A DNA stretch of 64,000 nt from contig JAGWWM010000011.1 in assembly GCA_018970395.1 (NCBI GenBank), positions 1 through 64,000 of the forward strand. The letters are read 5' to 3'. Numbering within the stretch: the first letter of the stretch is position 1; every line of letters begins with the position of its first letter. Under the pieces are notes generated by a model. That model saw nothing but the letters and a program-made list of their open reading frames with translations, ran no database searches and was not told the origin of the DNA. Shown in pieces: positions 1 to 6,258 of the stretch. Source of the DNA: Bacteroidota bacterium (lineage in GTDB: Bacteria; Bacteroidota; Bacteroidia; Chitinophagales; Chitinophagaceae). The position numbers were made by a program, and so were the translations under genes.

Positions 1-144
1 CCGGTTGATCAGATATGGGTAATGGCGAAGGGAAGAATAGTAGAAATAGGAAAACACGAAGAATTATTGAAACGCAATGGATTATACACTCTTATGTTTA
101 ATCTTCAGGGCAAAGAGGCAGACAAAAATTTGACAATTAACTGA
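1..144 (+). CDS. ABC transporter ATP-binding protein, C-terminal end (partial)
   Basis: The first 144 bases are an open frame entering from the left edge and ending in TGA. The 47 visible residues include GRIVEIGKHEELLKRNGLY, the typical segment after the Walker B/H-loop of ABC exporter ATPases ("G.I.E.G.H.ELL...G.Y..L"). Family level is clear; the substrate and whether the protein carries fused membrane segments cannot be told from this fragment. The frame has no start inside the window. Confidence 0.8.
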   Translation, partial: PVDQIWVMAKGRIVEIGKHEELLKRNGLYTLMFNLQGKEADKNLTIN

Positions 145-165
145 TTATCAAACTTTTGTTAAAAT

Positions 166-195
166 TTTGCCGATTCAAAAAGAAATTTATCTTTG
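166..195 (+). promoter_or_regulatory. Bacteroidota-type promoter for the PUR-like gene
   Basis: TTTG at 166-169, 18 bases, then TATCTTTG at 188-195, matching the Bacteroidota sigma consensus TTTG-N17-20-TAnnTTTG. The GTG start of the next gene is 38 bases downstream. Confidence 0.65.
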
Positions 196-232
196 TTCTT
201 GTTTTTAAATTGTTTTATTAAATTTTTTCATC

Positions 233-652
233 GTGACGTACGACAATAATGAGAAACGTTCGGACAGTATTTACAGTAAGCGAGTCCGCGCCGGTAAAAG
301 ACGTACTTACTTTTTTGATGTAAGGTCAACCAAGGGCAATGATTATTATTTGACTATAACCGAAAGCAGAAAACGTTTTACCGGTGAGGGTTATGATCGA
401 CATAAAATCTTTTTATATAAAGAAGATTTTAATAAATTCATCAAAGGATTGAATGAGGCTGTAGATTATGTTAAAACAGAATTAATGCCAGATTTCGATT
501 TCGATGCGTTTAGTCATGAAGATGCACCATCATCGGGTGATGAGGATGGAGGAAATAATTCATCTTATTCAAGCGGAACAGCTACTACGACTGCAAATAC
601 AGATAATATTTCCGATGGAGGTGCTCCTTCAGAAGAAGTAGACAAATGGTAA
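233..652 (+). CDS. DUF3276 / PUR-alpha-like nucleic-acid-binding protein
   Basis: This is a 139-residue protein. Residues ~10-95 (YSKRVRAGKRRTYFFDVRSTKG, DYYLTITESRKRF, then HKIFLYKEDFNKFIKGLNEAVDYV) resemble the PUR-type single-stranded DNA/RNA-binding family annotated as DUF3276 in Bacteroidota and related to Borrelia BpuR. The C-terminal ~45 residues are acidic, Ser/Gly-rich and probably disordered. The start is GTG; no in-frame ATG lies before the conserved core. It has its own promoter. The role is probably RNA or ssDNA binding; the specific target is unknown. Confidence 0.8.
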   Translation: MTYDNNEKRSDSIYSKRVRAGKRRTYFFDVRSTKGNDYYLTITESRKRFTGEGYDRHKIFLYKEDFNKFIKGLNEAVDYVKTELMPDFDFDAFSHEDAPSSGDEDGGNNSSYSSGTATTTANTDNISDGGAPSEEVDKW

Positions 653-692
653 TTAAAAAGCAGTTGTAGGTTGTGAGTTGAAAGTTTATTAG

Positions 693-1799
693 TTAATATA
701 CTTTCAACATATACACGTAATCTTGAAATCTTTTCACCTGCTGAACTTTATCCATCCCTCTTACCCTGGAATCTTGATTGAGTTTAATGTCAGTAAAATC
801 AGGATTTGAATTTTTCAATTCTTGTATAGTTTCCAGCAGATATTTTGAACGTATGGCATACACTACTCCATCGGAATGCATTTCCCTTGTACTTAAAATG
901 CCAATTACTTCCCCACTTTTATTGAAAACGGGCCCTCCACTGTTGCCGGGGTTTGCAGCCACTGCGATTTGACAATTGAGGGTGTCTCCATCATGTCCGG
1001 TTGAAGAACTCATATAACCCTCACCATATACAAATTTATTATCCGGATATCCTAAAGTAAATATAGGTTCAGCCAAATCTATAGTTTGTTTCCTGATTCC
1101 ATAGGGGATAGGTTTCAATTTAAAAAAATCCGAATCCTCAATTTTCAGGAATGCCAAATCCTTCTGAGCATCTGCTGATAAAATACGAGCATTGAATTCC
1201 TGACCTTCATGGTTCGTCACAATAACCCCTTTGGCGTTTCTGACTACGTGCGCGTTGGTGACTAATATACCCTCCTGATCAATAATAAATGCCGAGCCGA
1301 TTCCGGTAATCGCTTTATCCTCCGGCAATTTATTAGCGTTCGCAATATGATTGATTCTTTTATCCTGCTGATTTTGTTTGCTTTTCAATGCATCTACTGT
1401 CTTTACTAGCTCCTGCACCTGTCGGATATTGGATTTGGGAGAAAATAAAAGAGTCATTCCGCTAATTGAAAAAGCAGTGACCCCGGCGATAGAAGCAGCT
1501 ATGGAAATTGTTTTGGGGTATCGCTTAACAAAATTGATTATTTTGGCACCCTTTCCTAATTCTTTGCTTTGAATTCTTTTATTGTTTTCAAGATTCCGGT
1601 GTATTTCAGGTAAACTATGTTTGAGTGATCTGATATTACCATAGCTTTCAATGCTCGTTAGAAAAGACGCATGACTTACTACCAGCTGGTCGATTTCAGG
1701 GTTACTTAAGCGAAGTTGTTCAAATGCAACGCGATCTTCCAAAGACATTTCATTCTTCAGGTAAGATTCAATTTTTTCTAAAATTATCAACTCGTTCAT
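693..1799 (-). CDS. Anti-sigma-like membrane protein fused to a trypsin-like (S1C) protease
   Basis: 368 residues with three visible parts. Residues 1-45 (IESYLKNEMSLEDRVAFEQL, then NPEI) have the helical pattern of the cytoplasmic N-terminus of anti-sigma factors, but no zinc-binding HxxxCxxC. A single membrane helix lies at ~97-119, followed by a short coiled-coil-like stretch (127-150). A trypsin-like domain follows at ~165-325, with H184 (TNAHVV), D214 (DAQKDLAFLKI) and S287 (GNSGGP) forming an intact triad. There is no PDZ domain, unlike DegS/HtrA; about 35 unassigned residues end the protein. The ATG overlaps the sigma gene stop (TAATG), implying translational coupling. Likely function, by inference: it holds the sigma factor at the membrane and links its release to envelope proteolysis. 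Confidence 0.8.
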   Translation of the reverse strand: MNELIILEKIESYLKNEMSLEDRVAFEQLRLSNPEIDQLVVSHASFLTSIESYGNIRSLKHSLPEIHRNLENNKRIQSKELGKGAKIINFVKRYPKTISIAASIAGVTAFSISGMTLLFSPKSNIRQVQELVKTVDALKSKQNQQDKRINHIANANKLPEDKAITGIGSAFIIDQEGILVTNAHVVRNAKGVIVTNHEGQEFNARILSADAQKDLAFLKIEDSDFFKLKPIPYGIRKQTIDLAEPIFTLGYPDNKFVYGEGYMSSSTGHDGDTLNCQIAVAANPGNSGGPVFNKSGEVIGILSTREMHSDGVVYAIRSKYLLETIQELKNSNPDFTDIKLNQDSRVRGMDKVQQVKRFQDYVYMLKVY

Positions 1800-2365
1800 T
1801 ATTCGCTCGATTTGGGGTTGTTAAAAAACAATTTCTTAAGTCTCATTAAACACTTATACTTCTGGTTTTTTGCATTGTCGGAATTGGTATATCCAAATTG
1901 CTCAGCAATTTCATGCATAGGTTTCTTTTGGATATAAAAAGCTTCAATTAGACTTCGGCAAGGCTCGCCTAATTGCGCCAGCGATTTATCCATGATCTGG
2001 AAAGCCTCTTCTTTTCTTTTTTGTTCATCCAGATCCTCCTCAACAGGAATCAGTTCTTCAGCATCTTCAATAATATTACCGAAACGCTGCATTTTTTGCA
2101 GCCTTTTCAGCCAAATTCTTCTGCAAACTGAGTACAGATAGGTTTTAATCTTACTTTGCAGTTCAAACTGTCCGGAATTAACCTTTTCATATAATAATAT
2201 GATGGCTTCTTGGAAAACATCTTTCGCATCTTCTACCGAGCCATTATTATTTAGAATAAATGACTGAATAGTTCCGTAATTAGATTCGTAAATCTTTTCA
2301 ATGGACTTTCGGTCATTCTCCCCCAAGCCTTTAATCAGCGCTAATTCTTCTGTATCCGGAATCAC
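1799..2365 (-). CDS. ECF-type RNA polymerase sigma factor
   Basis: 188 residues. Region 2 is at ~20-95, with DAKDVFQEAIILLYEKV and then a segment (KIKTYLYSVCRRIW) typical of ECF sigma region 2.3-2.4. A region-4 helix-turn-helix is at ~125-180 (MHEIAEQFGYTNSDNAKNQK). The start is GTG. It is the first gene of a two-gene unit with the protease-fused anti-sigma-like protein, overlapping by one base. Upstream is a motif, GGGTTAC-N16-ATTAA, that is repeated on the opposite strand before the divergent lipoprotein gene, suggesting autoregulation and a shared regulon. Confidence 0.9.
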   Translation of the reverse strand: MIPDTEELALIKGLGENDRKSIEKIYESNYGTIQSFILNNNGSVEDAKDVFQEAIILLYEKVNSGQFELQSKIKTYLYSVCRRIWLKRLQKMQRFGNIIEDAEELIPVEEDLDEQKRKEEAFQIMDKSLAQLGEPCRSLIEAFYIQKKPMHEIAEQFGYTNSDNAKNQKYKCLMRLKKLFFNNPKSSE

Positions 2366-2377
2366 GTTAAGTGAATT

Positions 2378-2406
2378 TTAATGCCCTAAAGGTAAAATAG
2401 TAACCC
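2378..2406 (-). promoter_or_regulatory. Candidate ECF-dependent autoregulatory promoter
   Basis: On the minus strand GGGTTAC (2400-2406) is followed after 17 bases by ATTAA (2378-2382); with the preceding pyrimidine this is GGGTTAC-N16-YATTAA. The plus-strand copy at 2440-2468 has identical spacing. Position suits transcription of the sigma gene starting close to its GTG. The -35/-10 assignment is inferred. Confidence 0.5.
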
Positions 2407-2439
2407 AATTGACTAGTTAAAATTATTTTTTTTAAATAC

Positions 2440-2468
2440 GGGTTACCTTTTTTTAAAAGAAGTATTAA
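2440..2468 (+). promoter_or_regulatory. Candidate ECF-dependent promoter of the lipoprotein gene
   Basis: GGGTTAC (2440-2446) and ATTAA (2464-2468) at the same distance as in the divergent minus-strand copy (2378-2406). The lipoprotein ATG is 36 bases downstream. No TAnnTTTG box is seen in this interval. Confidence 0.5.
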
Positions 2469-2504
2469 CTTGCGATAATTATCTTAAAACTTAAACCCAA
2501 AAGA

Positions 2505-2690
2505 ATGAAAAAGCTTTTATTAGCATTCGCAATCCTCGGATTTGTTGCCTGTGGTGGTAACGAAACAGAAACTACTCCTGCTGCTGACACAACTGCTGTT
2601 GCAGTAGACACAGCTGCTGCTATTGTTGATACAACTACTGCTGTAGATACAACTGCTGCTGCTCCTGCTGCTGATACTACTAAAAAGTAA
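2505..2690 (+). CDS. Small Thr/Ala/Asp-rich lipoprotein
   Basis: 61 residues. The N-terminus MKKLLLAFAILGFVAC is a type II signal peptide with a lipobox ending at C16, followed by GGNETETT. The rest is low-complexity repeats of DTTA/VDTT units rich in T, A and D, ending in DTTKK. Mature length is about 45 residues without an evident fold, so it may be a surface tether, spacer or stress reporter. It is divergent from the ECF sigma operon and shares its candidate promoter motif. The function is not known. Confidence 0.8.
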   Translation: MKKLLLAFAILGFVACGGNETETTPAADTTAVAVDTAAAIVDTTTAVDTTAAAPAADTTKK

Positions 2691-2760
2691 TTAGCATCAG
2701 AGGTCCTCTGCTTGTCGAGGATTGATAAACTTTTTTCTATATGGCAAGCAATCGTTAACG

Positions 2761-2788
2761 GCCGTTCCATTCTTGGAATGGCTTTTTT
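2761..2788 (+). terminator. Intrinsic terminator after the small lipoprotein gene
   Basis: A 9-bp stem (GCCGTTCCA 2761-2769 with TGGAATGGC 2774-2782, one G-T pair), loop TTCT, then six T. It separates the lipoprotein transcript from the promoter of the aromatic leader. Confidence 0.8.
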
Positions 2789-2798
2789 CTTTAATAAA

Positions 2799-2829
2799 TT
2801 TGGATATTAAACCAATTCATTTAAATTTG
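2799..2829 (+). promoter_or_regulatory. Promoter of the aromatic amino acid leader/operon
   Basis: TTTG at 2799-2802, 19 bases, then TAAATTTG at 2822-2829: a full match to the Bacteroidota consensus. The predicted start of transcription is ~2834-2837, about 12 bases before the leader-peptide ATG. Confidence 0.75.
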
Positions 2830-2847
2830 CATTCAATCTTAATATTA

Positions 2848-2931
2848 ATGATTTCTTTTCAACAAATAAATATCTGGTTTAGCTTTTATTTCTTTTATTT
2901 TTCTAAAAGAGTACCGGGTACCTTTTGTTGA
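2848..2931 (+). CDS. Phe/Tyr-rich leader peptide of the aromatic operon (candidate)
   Basis: A 27-residue ORF, ATG to TGA, just downstream of a good promoter. Residues 10-19 are WFSFYFFYFS; overall there are seven Phe, two Tyr and one Trp. It ends 29 bases before the first base of an intrinsic terminator that directly precedes the prephenate dehydratase gene. This is the arrangement of ribosome-mediated attenuators such as pheL and trpL of Proteobacteria. The end of the ORF (codons 22-24 and the stop) overlaps the segments that can form an antiterminator, so a ribosome that finishes the peptide would block it. Translation is inferred. Confidence 0.7.
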   Translation: MISFQQINIWFSFYFFYFSKRVPGTFC

Positions 2932-2970
2932 TAAACAAACAAATTTCTAAACTCAACATAAAGTCCCGGT
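2913..2970 (+). promoter_or_regulatory. Candidate antiterminator helix
   Basis: Two nested pairings compete with the terminator. ACCGGG (2913-2918) pairs with CCCGGT (2965-2970), and TGTTGA (2926-2931) pairs with TCAACA (2953-2958). The first uses bases that form the 5' arm of the terminator, so the two structures exclude each other. A ribosome stalled on the Phe/Tyr codons (2878-2901) leaves these segments largely free; one at the stop codon covers them. Confidence 0.65.
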
Positions 2971-2994
2971 CAAAAAGCCGGGACTTCTTTTTTT
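2961..2994 (+). terminator. Attenuator terminator immediately before pheA
   Basis: A perfect 9-bp stem, AAGTCCCGG (2961-2969) with CCGGGACTT (2978-2986), 8-base loop, then C and seven T (2988-2994). The next base is the A of the pheA start codon, so pheA can only be expressed from transcripts that read through. Confidence 0.85.
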
Positions 2995-3825
2995 ATGATG
3001 AATAAAGTAACCATACAAGGCTATCCGGGTTGTTTCCACCAGGAAGCCGCCCGTAAATTTTTAGGAAAACAGATCGAGGTGATCCCCTGTGATAATTTCC
3101 GGGATGTGATCAAAATCGGATCTAATAAAAAAGAAAGTGACGGCGCCGTAATGGCCATTGAAAACTCCATCGCCGGGAGCATTCTTCCCAATTATAATCT
3201 ACTGAAAAAAAGCAATCTAAGCATCGTAGGTGAAGTCTATTTGCAAATCAAGCAAAACCTAATGGTCAATCCGGGGGTAAAATTGGAGGATATAAAAGAA
3301 GTGCATTCCCATACCATGGCGCTGCAACAATGCTACGCTTTTCTGGATCAATATAAATGGAAGCTGGTAGAATCAGAAGATACAGCCTTGAGTGCCAAAC
3401 ATATTCATCAGCATAAAAGCAAACACATCGCTGCCATTGCCAGCAAGTTGGCTGCGGAATTATACGAACTCGAAATCATCGCTCCTTCTATTCAAACGAT
3501 GAAAAATAACTACACCCGCTTCCTGATTTTACAAAGAGAAGATATGGCAGCGGAAGTAGAAAACGCCAATAAAGCCTCAGTTTATTTTATTACAGATCAT
3601 GCCAAAGGAAGTTTGGTCAAGGTTTTGTCGAAAATTGCTGATGCGGGGATCAATCTAAGTAAACTGCAGAGCTTTCCCATACCGGGTAGCGATTTTCAAT
3701 ACAGTTTTCATGCAGATATGGAGTTTGATTCAATAAGTCAATTTGAGAAAGTGAGTGAGGCGCTTAAAAAAGTTACTCAGGAATATAAGATTTACGGTAC
3801 CTATAAAAATGGAAAACTTAAATAA
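2995..3825 (+). CDS. pheA: Prephenate dehydratase
   Basis: 276 residues. The N-terminal two thirds form the dehydratase domain (IQGYPGCFHQEAARKFLG; AIENSIAGSILPNYNLL; NYTRFLIL, holding the conserved catalytic Thr-Arg-Phe). A C-terminal ACT domain at ~195-276 (SVYFITDHAKGSLVKVLSKIADAGINLSKL) normally binds Phe for feedback inhibition. No chorismate mutase domain is fused here; that activity lies on the downstream DAHP synthase protein. The gene converts prephenate to phenylpyruvate in the cytoplasm. Two adjacent ATGs (2995, 2998) are possible starts, directly after the attenuator T-tract. It is first in the aromatic cluster. Confidence 0.95.
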   Translation: MMNKVTIQGYPGCFHQEAARKFLGKQIEVIPCDNFRDVIKIGSNKKESDGAVMAIENSIAGSILPNYNLLKKSNLSIVGEVYLQIKQNLMVNPGVKLEDIKEVHSHTMALQQCYAFLDQYKWKLVESEDTALSAKHIHQHKSKHIAAIASKLAAELYELEIIAPSIQTMKNNYTRFLILQREDMAAEVENANKASVYFITDHAKGSLVKVLSKIADAGINLSKLQSFPIPGSDFQYSFHADMEFDSISQFEKVSEALKKVTQEYKIYGTYKNGKLK

Positions 3826-3834
3826 ACGAATCGG

Positions 3835-5043
3835 ATGATACAGACAGCTAAAAGACTGGAGGGCATCGGCGAATATTATTTCTCCCAAAAACTGAGAGAA
3901 ATTGATCAGCTGAACAAAGCAGGTAAACAGATTATCAGTCTGGGTATTGGTAGCCCTGATCTTCCTCCACACCCTGATGTAATCAAGGTGTTGCAGGAAG
4001 AAAGCGCACATCCCCATGTTCATTCGTATCAGTCTTATAAAGGTTCACCCATCTTACGCAAAGCCATCAGTGAATGGTATCAAAAATGGTATGAAGTAAA
4101 TCTGAATCCAGACTCAGAAATATTACCATTGATCGGAAGCAAAGAAGGCATTATGCATATCTGCATGACCTATCTGAATGAAGGCGACAAGGCGCTTATT
4201 CCCAATCCGGGTTATCCAACCTATAATAGTGCAGTTCGACTGTCGGGTGCAATGCCGCTAACCTATCAGTTAAGAGCAGCTCAAGACTGGCATCCCGATT
4301 TAAATGAACTCAATGCTTTAGATCTTACCGGCGTTAAGCTGATGTTTATCAATTATCCGCACATGCCGACCGGACAATTACCTATTCCGGGAAAATTACA
4401 GCAGCTAGTGGATTGGTGTAATGAAAAAAAGATCTTGTTGGTACATGACAATCCTTATAGTTTTATTCTGAATGAACATCCTTTTAGCTTACTGAGTCTG
4501 AAAAATGCAAAGTCAACCGTAATTGAACTCAACTCCCTTAGTAAAAGTCTGAACATGGCGGGTTGGCGTGTGGGATTGATTGCGGCCGACGAAAATCATA
4601 TCAATCAAATTCTTCGCTTCAAGAGCAATATGGATAGCGGGATGTTCCTTCCGGTGCAACTGGCAGCAGCTAAAGCGTTGACACTCGATAAAGACTGGTA
4701 TGCCGGGTTGAATGAAATTTATGCACAAAGAAGAATGAAAGTTTTTGAATTACTCGATCAACTGAACTGCAGCTATTCAACCGGACAAGCGGGCATGTTT
4801 GTGTGGGCGAAAGTGAATGACGAAAAGGGAACAGATCATCAACTTGGCAAGGGCGGTGCAATGTCAGACACTATTTTATATGAAGCGAATGTCTTCATTA
4901 CACCAGGAGGAATTTTTGGAAATGCAGGCAAAGATTATATACGTGTAAGCTTATGTGCGACAGAGGAAAAAATTAGTGAAAGTATTTCCAGAATAAAGCG
5001 TTCTGCGTTGCCAGCGACACATATTTCGGTAGCGTCATCCTGA
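3835..5043 (+). CDS. Class I/II PLP-dependent aminotransferase (probably aromatic/aspartate type)
   Basis: 402 residues of fold-type I aminotransferase. The PLP lysine is K237 in SLSKSLNMAGWRVG; D205 and Y208 in HDNPYSF match the PLP-contacting Asp and Tyr. The usual PNNPTG motif reads PHMPTG, so the second Asn is replaced by Met. Lying 9 bases after pheA and before tyrA, it probably transaminates phenylpyruvate and 4-hydroxyphenylpyruvate; this role is inferred from position. The last codons and the stop lie inside a dispersed 28-bp repeat beginning at 5034, so the extreme C-terminus is repeat-derived. Confidence 0.85.
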   Translation: MIQTAKRLEGIGEYYFSQKLREIDQLNKAGKQIISLGIGSPDLPPHPDVIKVLQEESAHPHVHSYQSYKGSPILRKAISEWYQKWYEVNLNPDSEILPLIGSKEGIMHICMTYLNEGDKALIPNPGYPTYNSAVRLSGAMPLTYQLRAAQDWHPDLNELNALDLTGVKLMFINYPHMPTGQLPIPGKLQQLVDWCNEKKILLVHDNPYSFILNEHPFSLLSLKNAKSTVIELNSLSKSLNMAGWRVGLIAADENHINQILRFKSNMDSGMFLPVQLAAAKALTLDKDWYAGLNEIYAQRRMKVFELLDQLNCSYSTGQAGMFVWAKVNDEKGTDHQLGKGGAMSDTILYEANVFITPGGIFGNAGKDYIRVSLCATEEKISESISRIKRSALPATHISVASS

Positions 5044-5061
5044 GCGTAAGCGAAGGATCTC
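5034..5061 (+). repeat. 28-bp dispersed hairpin repeat, unit 1
   Basis: The unit begins GTCATCCTGAGCG and ends GCGAAGGATCTC, with complementary segments ATCCT/AGGAT. It overlaps the aminotransferase stop codon and is paired with an inverted unit at 5086-5113. Confidence 0.75.
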
Positions 5062-5085
5062 CTGTTAGAGAACGCTTCGATTAAT

Positions 5086-5113
5086 GAGATGTTTCGCAAT
5101 CGCTCAACATGAC
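5086..5113 (-). repeat. 28-bp dispersed hairpin repeat, unit 2 (inverted)
   Basis: On the minus strand it begins GTCATGTTGAGCG and ends GCGAAACATCTC. Its complementary segments are ATGTT/AACAT, a compensated variant of unit 1. Confidence 0.75.
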
Positions 5114-5164
5114 GCTCTTGGTGGCTTTTGCCTCAAATTTAAAATCACAAGCATTATATAAAAC

Positions 5165-6013
5165 ATGTTTAAAACGGTTACCATAGTAGGGGTAGGATTA
5201 ATCAGCGGTTCCTTCGCCTTGGCGCTCAAACAGCATGGTTTGGCAGAGCGAGTCATTGGGGTGAGCCGGACAGAAAAGAGTGCCAAAAAAGCCTTGGAAT
5301 TAGGTCTGATAGATGAAGTGATGCCATTGGATGCAGCGGTGAAAGCTGCTGATCTGATTTACGTAGCGATTCCGGTGGATGCAAGCATATCTATGCTGCA
5401 ACAAATATTAGACAATGTGCAACAACATCAGATTGTAACCGATGCAGGATCAACCAAATCTCAAATATGTGCTGCGGTGGATAATCATCCCATGCGTGCC
5501 CGCTTTGTAGCGGCGCATCCGATGTGGGGAACAGAATACAGCGGACCTGAAGCAGCGGTAAAAAATGCTTTTACCGGAAAAGCCTGTGTGATCTGTGATG
5601 CGGAAAAGTCGGCGCCCGACGCATTGAAAGCAATCGAAGAGATTTATCAAACGATTGGCATGCATTTGCTTTTTATGTCGGCTGTAGATCATGATATGCA
5701 CGCTGCTTATGTGAGCCATATTTCCCATATAACTTCCTTTGCCCTTGCCAATACGGTACTTGAAAAAGAGAAAGAAGAAAATGCGATTTTCGAACTGGCT
5801 GCGGGTGGTTTTGAAAGCACGGTACGTTTGGCTAAAAGCAATCCGGATATGTGGTTGCCGATTTTCAAACAAAACAGAGACAATGTGCTGGATGTACTCA
5901 ATGAACATATCAGTCAATTGCGAAAATTCAAAGCGGCACTAGAGAAGGAGAATTATGATTTTTTGCAGGAGCTGATGCAACAGGCGAATAGGATTGGGAA
6001 GATATTAGAATAG
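5165..6013 (+). CDS. tyrA: Prephenate dehydrogenase
   Basis: 282 residues. An N-terminal NAD(P)-binding Rossmann fold (VGVGLISGSFALALK at ~7-21) is followed by AHPMWGTEYSGP at ~118-129, the substrate-binding His-Pro-Met and Gly-Thr-Glu motif of TyrA, and a helical dimerisation domain with HISHITSFALAN. It oxidatively decarboxylates prephenate to 4-hydroxyphenylpyruvate. No ACT or chorismate mutase domain is attached. It follows the aminotransferase after a 120-base gap that carries two repeat units, and probably belongs to the same transcript. Confidence 0.93.
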   Translation: MFKTVTIVGVGLISGSFALALKQHGLAERVIGVSRTEKSAKKALELGLIDEVMPLDAAVKAADLIYVAIPVDASISMLQQILDNVQQHQIVTDAGSTKSQICAAVDNHPMRARFVAAHPMWGTEYSGPEAAVKNAFTGKACVICDAEKSAPDALKAIEEIYQTIGMHLLFMSAVDHDMHAAYVSHISHITSFALANTVLEKEKEENAIFELAAGGFESTVRLAKSNPDMWLPIFKQNRDNVLDVLNEHISQLRKFKAALEKENYDFLQELMQQANRIGKILE

Positions 6014-6085
6014 TTATCCAACCCGCTGCAGGCGGGACTGATGTCCGCTGCGCTGTTGTCACGTTGTCGTGGTGTCGATTTGAAG

Positions 6086-6167
6086 ATATCCCCCTCATGG
6101 AGGGGGTGAAGGGGGAGGAAAAATCAGAAAAGACCTCCCCCTAAGTCCCCCTCGAAGAGGGGGATAG
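6086..6167. repeat. Inverted pair of a G/C-rich hairpin repeat
   Basis: Two copies of a ~32-bp unit face each other. The first (6086-6118) contains CCCCCTC-ATG-GAGGGGG and a second run GGGGGAGG; the second copy (~6134-6166) is its inverse with loop GAA. Each half folds on itself and the halves also pair with each other. It lies in the 245-base gap between tyrA and the DAHP synthase gene. A looser relative occurs near 31990-32020. Confidence 0.65.
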
Positions 6168-6258
6168 TTAAAGAAAGTTTATTCATTCACAAACAAGAGT
6201 TCGTTCAAATGATTTTATCTTCGCAAATTCAATCAAAAACAAACGATTAATCATAAAA

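Noticed and set aside
2722-2847. Longer 69-codon version of the aromatic leader ORF
   Set aside because: It would start upstream of the terminator at 2761 and the promoter at 2799; only the last 27 codons lie on the predicted transcript.
2907-2925. GTACCGGGTACC as an operator for the ECF factor
   Set aside because: It resembles GGGTTACC superficially but lacks the second T and the ATTAA at the right distance; it is better explained as leader codons 22-25 and the antiterminator arm.
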